A stretch of DNA of 64,000 nt from UKL13-3 sp964392775 (lineage in GTDB: Bacteria; Bacteroidota; Bacteroidia; UKL13-3), in contig CAYMRD010000004.1 of assembly GCA_964392775.1 (NCBI GenBank), positions 89,615-153,614 of the forward strand, in the 5' to 3' direction. The translations under genes and the position numbers were made by a program. Below, piece by piece: positions 17,169 to 27,400 of this stretch (positions within the stretch are counted from its first letter, which is position 1; each line of letters starts with the position of its first letter). A model generated the notes under the pieces. The model saw only the letters and a program-made list of their open reading frames with translations, did not search any database and was not told the origin of the DNA.

Positions 17169-17537
17169 ATGTATTCATTTGAAGAATTAGAGGTTTGGAA
17201 GGCTTCAAGGGAGTTTAAGAGAAAGTGTAAGAAGATAGCCGAATCTTTCCCTAAACAAGAAGAGTATCGATTGAAGGATCAGATATTCAGATGTACGAGG
17301 TCGATAACGGCCAATATTGCTGAAGGCTTTGGGCGATTTCATCATCAAGAAAATATCCAATTCTGTAGGCAAGCAAGAGGATCTTTAACTGAAACATTAG
17401 ACCATTTTATAGAAGCACTTGATAGTGGTTTTATAACAGAAGAAAAATTAGTAGAAATACGAGGAGATTATAAGAATTGCTTACTTTTATTGAACGGATA
17501 CAGAGCCTATCTTAAACGGGCAAAAAATGAACAATAG
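17169..17537 (+). CDS. Four-helix-bundle protein (23S rRNA intervening-sequence family)
   Basis: 122 residues. It begins MYSFEELEVWKASREFKRKC and contains EEYRLKDQIFRCTRSITANI followed by AEGFGRFH, the signature of the family first seen in intervening sequences of 23S rRNA genes and now known as stand-alone genes in many Bacteroidota. The fold is a homopentameric four-helix bundle and the role is unknown. It lies between carA and eno, with AT-rich repeats on each side (GAGTTATTAGTTAATTAG and TAATAACAAATAACTTATT), as if inserted as a unit. Confidence 0.9.
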   Translation: MYSFEELEVWKASREFKRKCKKIAESFPKQEEYRLKDQIFRCTRSITANIAEGFGRFHHQENIQFCRQARGSLTETLDHFIEALDSGFITEEKLVEIRGDYKNCLLLLNGYRAYLKRAKNEQ

Positions 17538-17600
17538 CAATATTGCCCATTAACGGAATAACCTAATAACAAATAACTTATTAACTGAATAACCAGAACT

Positions 17601-18890
17601 ATGGCACAAATTATCGACATTCATGCTCGTCAGATTTTAGATTCAAGAGGAAATCCAACCGTTGAGGTGGATGTAATTACCAAAAGTGGAACAATGGGCC
17701 GCGCTGCTGTTCCTTCGGGCGCTTCAACCGGAGCACATGAGGCGGTTGAGCTTCGTGATGGCGACAAAAAAGTATACTTAGGCAAAGGTGTGTTGAAAGC
17801 CGTAGCCAATGTAAACGATATTATTGCAGAAGAACTGTTGGGTATGGATGTGTTTGAGCAAAACGAAATTGACCGTTTGATGCTTAAACTGGATGGAACC
17901 GACAATAAGGCAAAACTAGGAGCCAATGCAATTCTGGCCGTTTCAATGGCTGTAGCCAAAGCCGCTGCCGAAGAAAGCGCTATGCCATTGTATCGCTACG
18001 TAGGCGGTGTAAATGCCAATACACTTCCAATTCCGTTGATGAATATTTTGAATGGCGGGGCACATGCCGATAACGCTATCGACTTTCAGGAGTTTATGAT
18101 TATGCCTGTGAAGGCTGATAGCTTCAGCGAGGCGATGCACATGGGCGCTACCGTATTCCATACCTTAAAAGGAGTATTGAAGAAAAAAGGATATTCAACC
18201 AATGTGGGTGACGAAGGTGGATTTGCTCCCAATATTCAATCGAATGAAGAAGCGATTGAAATTGTTTTGAAGTCGATTGAAGAGGCAGGATACAAACCGG
18301 GTAAAGATATTTACATAGCCATGGATGCGGCTTGTACCGAGCTTTGGGACGAGAAAAAACAATTGTACGTATTCCACAAATCAGATAAAAAAGAATTGAC
18401 CTCATCAGAAATGGTAGACTACTGGAAAACATGGACCAATAAATATCCGATTCTTTCAATTGAGGATGGTTTGGCCGAAGACGACTGGAAAGGCTGGGCT
18501 GAGTTAACCAAATCTATTGGCGACAACGTTCAGTTGGTGGGTGATGATTTGTTTGTAACCAACAGCAAACGCCTGCAAAAAGGAATTGACAAAGGTGTAG
18601 CCAATTCAATTTTGGTAAAAGTAAATCAGATTGGAACCTTAACTGAAACCATTGATGCCGTAAACTTGGCTACCCGCAACGCTTATACCAATATTATGAG
18701 TCACCGCAGTGGTGAAACAGAAGATGTAACCATTGCTGATTTAGCTGTGGCTTTAAACAGCGGACAAATCAAAACAGGTTCTGCATCACGTACCGACCGG
18801 ATTGCTAAATACAATCAGTTGTTGAGAATAGAGGAGGAGTTGGGTAAAAATGCATACTATCCGGGTGCGGATTTCAAATTTTTGAAATAA
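17601..18890 (+). CDS. eno: Enolase
   Basis: 429 residues, cytoplasmic. It converts 2-phosphoglycerate to phosphoenolpyruvate in glycolysis and gluconeogenesis. Visible signatures: the N-terminal IDIHARQILDSRGNPTVEVD, the mobile loop SGASTGAHEAVELRDGD, the general acid region VGDEGGFAPN, Mg2+ ligands in IAMDAACTELWD, SIEDGLAEDDW and LVGDDLFVTN, the catalytic Lys in ILVKVNQIGTLTET, and SHRSGETEDVTIADLAV. It is preceded by AT repeats from the inserted four-helix-bundle gene and followed by its own hairpin terminator. Confidence 0.98.
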   Translation: MAQIIDIHARQILDSRGNPTVEVDVITKSGTMGRAAVPSGASTGAHEAVELRDGDKKVYLGKGVLKAVANVNDIIAEELLGMDVFEQNEIDRLMLKLDGTDNKAKLGANAILAVSMAVAKAAAEESAMPLYRYVGGVNANTLPIPLMNILNGGAHADNAIDFQEFMIMPVKADSFSEAMHMGATVFHTLKGVLKKKGYSTNVGDEGGFAPNIQSNEEAIEIVLKSIEEAGYKPGKDIYIAMDAACTELWDEKKQLYVFHKSDKKELTSSEMVDYWKTWTNKYPILSIEDGLAEDDWKGWAELTKSIGDNVQLVGDDLFVTNSKRLQKGIDKGVANSILVKVNQIGTLTETIDAVNLATRNAYTNIMSHRSGETEDVTIADLAVALNSGQIKTGSASRTDRIAKYNQLLRIEEELGKNAYYPGADFKFLK

Positions 18891-18915
18891 GCATTACCCC
18901 GTAAATATACTATTG

Positions 18916-18957
18916 ACAAAGCCGATACTGTTAAAGATATCGACTTTGTTGTTTTTG
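18916..18957 (+). terminator. Terminator after eno
   Basis: ACAAAGCCGATA and TATCGACTTTGT pair with one mismatch around CTGTTAAAGA and are followed by TGTTTTT. Confidence 0.7.
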
Positions 18958-19017
18958 CTATACAGGGTGTTTATATTAAAATGAACAATACAGAAACCAT
19001 TGTTTTACCTTTGGGTA

Positions 19018-19329
19018 ATGAATTTTCCCTTGAAAAAAATACTCGTCAATAAATACCTGATAGCGTCAGCGGTGTTTGTTGTGTACTTATTTTTTGCCGA
19101 TAAAAACAATGTGTTTGAGCAATACAAGCTGCGTCAGCAATACACCAAGGTAAAACGTGAACACTCTTATTACGAGAACCAAATCAAAGAGGCCCGCGAA
19201 CGTCAGGAAGAATTGTTCGGTAATGATAAGGCTCTTGAAAAATTTGCCCGTGAAAAATACCTGATGAAAAAAGACAATGAGGATGTGTTTGTCATTGTGA
19301 AGCAAACACACGCAACATCAGAAGAATAG
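19018..19329 (+). CDS. Septum formation initiator (DivIC/FtsB family)
   Basis: 103 residues from ATG at 19018. The layout is that of FtsB/DivIC: a short cytoplasmic start, one membrane segment (YLIASAVFVVYLFFAD), then a periplasmic coiled coil (KLRQQYTKVKREHSYYENQI) and a conserved end (LEKFAREKYLMKKDNEDVF). The protein would join FtsL and FtsQ to the division site. Placement right after eno is common in Bacteroidota from memory. The longer frame starting at a TTG 18 bp upstream adds nothing family-like. Confidence 0.88.
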   Translation: MNFPLKKILVNKYLIASAVFVVYLFFADKNNVFEQYKLRQQYTKVKREHSYYENQIKEARERQEELFGNDKALEKFAREKYLMKKDNEDVFVIVKQTHATSEE

Positions 19330-19437
19330 ATTCATTATATCGATTGTGTTTCCTCCACAATTAACATCCTCAACGTCCTCAACATATAGCGAGGTAAACT
19401 CGCCATCGCGAGCAAAGCCTCGCGAATTAACACACAC

Positions 19438-20070
19438 CTACTTCTTCTTATACTCACCCTGTTTCCAGGAGTTGAAGAACTGGCTCCAGGCAATAGGGTC
19501 AAACAACCGTTGTGGTGGCAATTGCCCGTTTGAGTAATATTGGTAGGCTTGTGATTGCTGGTAGTAAAGTTGATTTTCCTGAGCATCCATACTCATGCCG
19601 GCACTTACTCCTTGTAAAGTTTTGCTGCGCAAATTGTTATTGGCACGGGTAAAATACTCATCAGGAATATTGGCCTTTACAAAGTAGTAATTGAACTCTT
19701 CGGGAGTTGGTCCGGGGCGGATAACTGTTTCGGGTAAGTATATGGTATCATCTTTCATGGGTTGAATGATCGAGAATTTGCTTCCCTTAATGTCTTTGGG
19801 GATAACATATTCTACTGTTTTAAGCCCAATGGATGAAAATATAATTGTATCCGACTTTCTGACCACAACTGAGAAAAAACCGGAGGCATCTGTATAGCTT
19901 CCCCGGTTGCTTCCCTTAAGATGTATCGAAACCAAGGGTATCAGCCGGGAACTGTCGGCTGTAACCACAACTCCTGCAAACTGCACCAAATCATCATCCC
20001 GCTGTCCGAAGGCAATATTTGAACTGATGATAGCAGCAACAAGAAGTATGGCAGAGATTAGTTTTTTCAT
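19438..20070 (-). CDS. Exported protein with carboxypeptidase-like regulatory domain
   Basis: 210 residues from ATG at 20068-20070: MKKLISAILLVAAIISSNIA is a signal peptide. Residues about 30-110 form a carboxypeptidase D regulatory-like beta-sandwich (FAGVVVTADSSRLIPLVSIH, then GSYTDASGFFSVVVRKSDTI), the same module found at the N-terminus of TonB receptors. The rest, with PETVIRPGPTPEEFNYYF, is a Bacteroidota-specific tail of unknown role. Only two bases separate it from the chromate transporter stop, so the two are probably one transcript. Confidence 0.8.
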   Translation of the reverse strand: MKKLISAILLVAAIISSNIAFGQRDDDLVQFAGVVVTADSSRLIPLVSIHLKGSNRGSYTDASGFFSVVVRKSDTIIFSSIGLKTVEYVIPKDIKGSKFSIIQPMKDDTIYLPETVIRPGPTPEEFNYYFVKANIPDEYFTRANNNLRSKTLQGVSAGMSMDAQENQLYYQQSQAYQYYSNGQLPPQRLFDPIAWSQFFNSWKQGEYKKK

Positions 20071-20072
20071 GA

Positions 20073-21281
20073 TTAGAACATCAGTCCTGCAAAAATACAC
20101 AATAAAACAATTACAGGATTCGGAATTTTAGTGGTGAGTAAAATGAATAAAGTACCCAGCAAAACCAACATATTCATTTCGGTAACTTCTACAGGCTTAA
20201 ACAAAAGGTAAGCCGAAGCGATTACCAGCCCTGCCGATGTAGCATTGATACCTTCAATTGCATTTTTTACAGGAGAGAAGTTCTTAATTTGGTCCCATAT
20301 CGGATAAATAAAAAAGATGAGCAGAATGCCGGGAAGAAAAATGCCAACTGTTCCGATGATTCCGCCCAATAACATGCCGGGAGCTCCCATTGTTTTGAGC
20401 GACATGGCTCCGGTAAAGGTGGCAAAGCTGAAAACCGGACCGGGGATGGCTTGTAAAATTCCAACACCCGCCAAAAATTCATTAGAAGTCAGGTAGTGTT
20501 TGAACTCCACAAACTGATTAAACATCATCGGAATCAAAACATGGCCGCCTCCAAACACAATACTCCCATAGCGGTAAGTGTTTTCAAACAGCAATACGGG
20601 TGTCCATTTGGAAATTCCACCCCAAAGTGCCGCACCTAAAAAGACAGATAGAAATAAAATGAAATTACTCCATTTGATATTCTTGATTGGTTTTACATCA
20701 TAATAGTCTGACCGGTTTATATAATTTGAAACCAACCCTCCAATAACTAATAATGCGGGGAATATAAAAGGCGTTTCAGATAAAATAGCCGCAGTTGCTG
20801 CAAGGATCATTAACACCCAATGATGGGTGCGTTTTACAAACAAGCCATTGATTTTATATGCAGCATAAATGATAAACCCGACAGCCATCGGTTGGATGTA
20901 TTTCAAAAAGGTAAGCTTAGGATTAGACAAGTCAAATGTGTAAAAAACAAAAGCTACCAGGCCCATTAATACAGTTGCAGGAAGAACCCAAATGCCCAAA
21001 GTGGCAAAGGCCAAGGCAGGGCCGCCCAGTTTATATCCGATAGCTGTTATGGTTTGTGTGGAAGTTGGACCGGGAAGCATATTGCATAAAGAGTTGAGGT
21101 CCTTAAGTTCGCCTTCGGTTATGTAGTTTCTCTTTACAACCAACCTTCGGTGAATCATGGTAAAATGAATTTGAGGACCACCGAAAGCTCCCAAAGCCAA
21201 TGCCAGTACATCCAGTAAGAAAATAAGATGTCGTTTGTTACGAATTTTATGAGAAGTATTTGGCTTCAAAATATAAATCAA
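20073..21281 (-). CDS. Chromate transporter family protein (two CHR domains)
   Basis: 402 residues, inner membrane, about ten hydrophobic segments. It has the long-chain CHR form with two homologous halves. The first half has GAFGGPQIHFTM and LPGPTSTQTI; the second has VFGGGHVLIPMM and QAIPGPVFSFATFTGA. These FGG and PGP motifs define the family. Members export chromate or move sulfate-like anions by exchange; actual chromate resistance here is only inferred. The N-terminal 20 residues (MIYILKPNTSHKIRNKRH) are basic and cytoplasmic. It is divergent from the 2202-residue T9SS protein and leads a two-gene operon. Confidence 0.88.
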   Translation of the reverse strand: MIYILKPNTSHKIRNKRHLIFLLDVLALALGAFGGPQIHFTMIHRRLVVKRNYITEGELKDLNSLCNMLPGPTSTQTITAIGYKLGGPALAFATLGIWVLPATVLMGLVAFVFYTFDLSNPKLTFLKYIQPMAVGFIIYAAYKINGLFVKRTHHWVLMILAATAAILSETPFIFPALLVIGGLVSNYINRSDYYDVKPIKNIKWSNFILFLSVFLGAALWGGISKWTPVLLFENTYRYGSIVFGGGHVLIPMMFNQFVEFKHYLTSNEFLAGVGILQAIPGPVFSFATFTGAMSLKTMGAPGMLLGGIIGTVGIFLPGILLIFFIYPIWDQIKNFSPVKNAIEGINATSAGLVIASAYLLFKPVEVTEMNMLVLLGTLFILLTTKIPNPVIVLLCIFAGLMF

Positions 21282-21457
21282 AGATAAAAGAAAGGAGTAA
21301 TTGTAAAAGTCAGGATGTAAGAATCTCCGTTTTTACCTCAATACTTGGTGGTCGGTAACATTGATTTTAGAGCGCTTTGTAGTATGTTTGCTATAAGTCA
21401 GCGGGGTTTATAGCAACTACTCTGACATCTTTTTTATATCCATTAGAATATTAATTT

Positions 21458-24400
21458 ATGATCAAACCAACTACTTCTTTTAAGTTCCTGTGCTTAGTAT
21501 TCTCTCTCTTTGTATCCAATATAGTCCTCGTTTTGTCTGCAGATGGTCAGGTTCCTGTGTCCGGTATTAAAACAATTCCGGGTGACTATGCTTCAATCCA
21601 AGCGGCAATCAATTCATTGAATGCGAATGGTGTGGGTGCCGGTGGTGTTACAATTACGATAGATCAGGGATATGGGGAAATAGCTCCGGCAGGTGGCTTT
21701 CGTTTAACAGCAACGGGAACAGAAACCAGTCCAATTGTTTTTCAAACAAATGGTATTGGTGTACATTCATATATTGTAGCTCCGGTTGGAACCGTTTCGG
21801 TGTCCTCTTCATCTTCAGCTCTTGATGGTGTTTGGGCATTTGTTGGGTCTGATTATGTAACGATTGACGGAATAGATTTGGTTGATAATAATACCATTAC
21901 TATGGTTTCGGGTAGCGATATGCCCGAGTTAATGGAGTATGGTTATGGCTTTTTTAAAAGAACTTCTACCAATGGTTGTCAGAATAATACAATTAAGAAC
22001 TGTGTTATTAAGCTTAGTAATCTAAATGGAATTGGTGGGGGGAGTGCTCCGCTTATGGGGAGTAATAACTTTAACGGGAGTACGGGTATTCTTTTTACAA
22101 CGGTTATGGATACAGCTGTAGGGGCCGTAATCGCAACAACATCACCGTCAGGTTCAAACTCAAACAATACTGTCAGTGCAAATACTTTTGAAAATTGTTA
22201 TACAGCTATTGGTATGTATGCATACGGAACCACTAACAGCACATTGGGTGACAATAACAATACGATTGGTGGGAATTCCCTCAGCGATGGAAACATCGTC
22301 AATAGTTTTGGAACCGGAATCAGCAATTATTTCGCTGCATCAAAAACATTTGCAACAGGTGATATTTTTACAACATCTACAGGGCTTGTATTTCGTGTAA
22401 TTGCAGGTGGAACATCTGGTTCTACAGTACCTGCAACAGCGACAACAACAACCGGAACGTGTACGATTGCTTACCTTTATACCGCTGTAGCAGCAAATGC
22501 AGTATTGGTCAATAATCAGTATAATTTGACTGTTCAGAACAATACCATTTCGAATGCAAGAGGTACTGGAGCAGCTCCGTCTGTCACCGGGTTGCGTGCG
22601 ATATTTGCGGGTGGGGCAGCTTCTGCCGGAGGTAGTATGATGATTGCTGATAATACAATTGCATTGCAATCGGTATCATCGGGTGATATAGATGGAATTT
22701 ATACCAATGCCGGAGGTGCAGTTAGCCAGGATACAATTTCAATAACCAACAATACCATTTCATTGTATCAGGACAGCGTTCCTGATTCGTTGACGGGTTT
22801 ATTCCGACAACCCTCCGGAATTAATCTTTACGGTATACGCAACGCTTCTAATGGAAGTGCTACAGTTCTTATTGTTACAGGCAATACTTTTGTTGATGAT
22901 ACCAGCTATGCCTCGTCAGGCTCTTTCCGGTTTATATACAATGCTGCGGTAATTAAAACGGTTAATATCTCAAACAACTCTATTGGCAATGTTTATTTTC
23001 CGGGTGCTGTCGGTTATTCGGGAACCTTATATGGTATCTGCAACGGTGCGGGTGCAGGCAATACAAGTGTGACCGTTCAAAACAATACCTTCTCAAACTA
23101 TAATTTTACCGCTACTGCAACCGGGGAACATAATTTTATTTACAATGGAGGAACCTGTTCAACAGCTCTCATTAAAAACAATACCTGGGATAGTTTGATA
23201 ATGAAAAGCAGCGGAGTAATCCATCTGATTCGGAATGTTGCAGCTGTGCAGGTCTCTATGACTGTTGATAGTAACCGCATTGAAACATTGTTTACCCGTA
23301 CAGCTGCTTGTAATACATTTGCCGGATACTATGGTGATGGAACAACTAATGCAGCAACCAGTACCTTTACCTTTTCAAACAATGATTTTTCCAATATAAC
23401 CGGAAATATTGCAGGGCCAAATTCAACCAGTTTTTATGGTATTTACTCAAAAGAAATAACGGGATCAACAACCTATCCCCGTAAAGTTTTTGACGGAAAT
23501 AGCTTTACCCAGATTACATACCATTCATCCAATTTTTCGGATATAATATATGCCGCAGCTCTGGGGCATAATGGGGCCAATGGTTCTGTTATATCCAATA
23601 ATGTATTTAGGAAAATTGTATTGACGGGAGCCGCAAATGTTAATGCAATCAATCTTTTACCGAATACTTTCTCGGCAACTATACCTTTGAATATTTATGG
23701 TAATACAATTGATAGTTTGGTTAGCAATAGTGTTGGTGCAGCGGTAACGGGTTGTAATTGTAACTCCGGAACTCCGGGATTACGGTTTTATCAGAATAAA
23801 ATAGGAAACCTGCAGGCTAACGGAACTTCTGCTTATGTAATTGCACAGGGTGTTTATTTGACAAGTAATGCTCCCTATTCTGTGTTTAATAATGTGATTA
23901 GCGATTTGAGAACTCCTAATTCGAATAATCCTATATCTTCTGTTTGTGGTATTAATGTTTTGGGGACAGGATCAACGGTAAATATTTACCATAATACCAT
24001 CAGGCTTTCGGCAAGCAGCAGTGGTGCGAACTTTGGTACTTGCGGTATTTACGCATCTACGGAACCAGTCGTTACTTTGAATAATAATATTATCATCAAT
24101 ACCTCTTCTTATAACGGAACCGGATATACAGTTGCTTATCAAAGGGCGTCCCCATCGCTGACAACTTACAGCACTTCATCCAACAACAATATTTTTTATG
24201 TAGGGGCAACACCATCTTGGCGTAATACCTTGTTTTACGATGGAACAAATTCGGACTCAACCCTTATCGCGCTGAAGAATAGAATTGCTCCGCGCGAATC
24301 TGTTTCATCTGAGGAAAACACTGTGTTTATCAGCACCTCTGTTTCTTCTGCTAATTTTTTACAGCCGGATAGTACCGTGGCTACAGCTTTGGAAAGTTCA

Positions 24401-27400
24401 GGAAGTGTGATTTCAGGAATTACTACCGATATCAATGGAACCATACGTGCAGGAAATCCGGGTTATGCAGGAACCGGCACTGCCCCTGATATTGGAGCCT
24501 ATGAAGGTGAAAATATATTTGTGGATCTCAATGGCCCTGTTATTACGATGGCACTTTTACCCAATGTGGTTCAACCCGGAGATCAAACATTTTCAGTAAC
24601 GATTGCAGATGCTTCAGGGGTAAATACACCGGTAGTTTATTATCGTAGAAATGGTTCAGATACATATCTGTATGCCACCGGAGTTCTTGAATCCGGCACT
24701 GCTCAAAATGGAATCTGGTCATTTACCATCAGTGGGGGATTATTAGGGGCTTTGGACATGGGCGACAGTATCTATTATTATATTGTTGCAGAAGATTTAT
24801 CTGCCAATGCAAACCTGTCCTCTTTCCCGGAAGGAGCACAAGGAACAGTAGCTGTTTCTATTCCACCTCCCACACAATCAGGTTACCGGATTCTTATGTT
24901 GATATCGGGTGAGCTTACCGTTGGTACAAATGGGTATTATCCTAATCTTACGGGGCCGGATGGCGCTTTTGCTGATATTAACGGAAGTTCTCTTTTGTAT
25001 GATGTTAAATTGGTTATTACAAGTGATTTGGAGGAACCCGGAACGGTAGCTTTAAATCAGTTCTCTGATTATTCGGTTAGCATCGTTCCTGATGATTCTG
25101 AAGTACGAACAATTACAGGCTCAACCACAGCAGCACTCATTACATTGAATGGTGCGGATAGAGTGACTATTGATGGAAGTTTTGCCGGAGACGGTAAATA
25201 CCTGCGTTTTAGAAACCGCAGTACAGGCGGTGCAACGATCAGGTTCCAGAATGATGCGCACAGAGATACCATCCGCAATTGCTACATTGAAGGAGTTTCG
25301 GGTTCGGTTGTTCATTTTTCTACAGCAGGAGACGGTGGAACAGGAAACGATTCCAATGCTGTGATGTATTGTGAGTTGAGTGATACTTTGGATTCGCCAA
25401 CTTCTGCTTCATTACCTTCAATGATGATTGTTTCCGATGCAGTTTCTAACAGTGAAAATTATATTGGATATAACAGGTTGTATAATTTTTCTGGTCGGGG
25501 AGTGAGTATTGCAGGGAGTTTAGCAGGAAACGACAATTGGGTTATTGACAGTAATTCTTTTTATCAGGGAGCTCATGGTTTGGCTAAAGTTGGTTCTGTT
25601 TCAACAGCAACACAACCCATTTATGTTTATTCCGGAAATGGACATACGATCAAGAATAACAATATCGGAGGTTCGGCTCCGGACAGAAGTGGAAATGCAT
25701 TTAAGGCACTTTGGACTGCCTCAGGTAATGTTTTTCTTGCCATTGATTTGAGCGTTGGGACCGGGAGCGTAACAACCGTTTACGGGAATAAAATATCCAA
25801 TATATCTTCATTTGCAGCAACAACAACAACATCTGCATTTACCGGAGTGAATATTAGAGGCGGATTGGTGGATGTATTAAACAATACCATTGGCGGTGGA
25901 GCAAATGTGTATGATACCATTAGTGATGCAAGTAACTCTAATGGAGGAGGGATTGCAATATCTTCTTTAACTACAGCAGGAAGTGTAATCAATATCTTAG
26001 GAAATACGATCGGTAATATTACCAATTACTGTACTACAGGCGCATCAAACCGAACACTTGGCATAAGTGTTTTAGCTCCGGCCGGTATTGTGGTGAATGT
26101 TACTAATAATATTATTCATGATATTAAGAGTCCGTATGCGGTTGCCGTTTCTGCATCTGGTTCCACACCGGGAGGGATTTTTGTTGGTACTACCACGGGG
26201 ATAACAATTGAGGGAAATACTGTATATAATATTATAAACACGTCAACTTCTACAACAGCGGCTAGTGTAGCCTGTGGTATTGCATTTGGAAATGCAGCTA
26301 CAGGAGGAATCGTGAAGCGCAATCGTATTTATAATATTTATGGAACTTCTTCCGGAACAGGAACATTTTCTCCAGTATGTTATGGAATCTATTTGTTAAC
26401 CAGAGGGCACACTGTTATTAATAATCAAATTTCAATTGGGGCTTTAGCAACGGGAGAATCAAGAGTGTTTGGAATTGGAGATGCGTCTACTACCGCAGCA
26501 GGAACCAATTCGTATTATTACAATAGCATTTATATTGGTGGACAAACACAGAGTGGATCCAATAATTCGTATGCCTTTCAGCGAATGGGAACAGCAGCCA
26601 CATCTTTGGCTTTACTGCGTAATAATATCTTGTTTAACAATCGTACATCTCTTGGAACAGGAAGGAACTATGCTTACGGTTCGAATGCGAGCGCAGGCTA
26701 TTCCCCTTATTATTTAATGAATAACCTGATGGTGGTTGGTGATACTGCGAAATTGGTGGAGCTGGTGACCGGAACAGCTCTTGGAGTTAATACGTTCAAA
26801 AATTCGTATACAGCAGTCCATAATAAAAACTGGATGGAATCAACAAATAATTTGTCTGCCGCGAATTTATTTACGAATACAGGTTCGGGTGATTTAAGTA
26901 TCGATGCAACCAATGCTGCAAGTTGGTATGTTAATGGAAAAGGTCTTGCATTAGCAGGTGTATCGGGAGATTATACGAATGCATCAACACCTCGTTCTAT
27001 GTCTGTCAGTGGAGGTGCAACGGACATCGGGGCGGTGGAATTTACAACGACAACAACCCCTCCATTAGCGGTTGCATCAGCATTGCCTGCTGTAGGTACA
27101 ACAACAACGTATAGTTTTGCAAACCGTGCTGTGGCAAGCATTACCTGGGGATCTTCAGGAACTGTGCCTGGTGCGGTAACCGCTACTTATTACAGTGGCG
27201 AAAGCCATCCTGCAATTATAGCCGGAAGGCTCCGGTATAACGGATATGTAAGTGTAGATGCTGTGGGTGGTTCGGGTTACTCATTCGATATATCAATGAT
27301 TGCTGATAGTGCCATTTGGGGTAATATAACCGGAAATGCAGGTGCACGTTTGGCACATTATGAAAATGCACAATGGAGTATGGTAAGTACAAGTTCCAGC

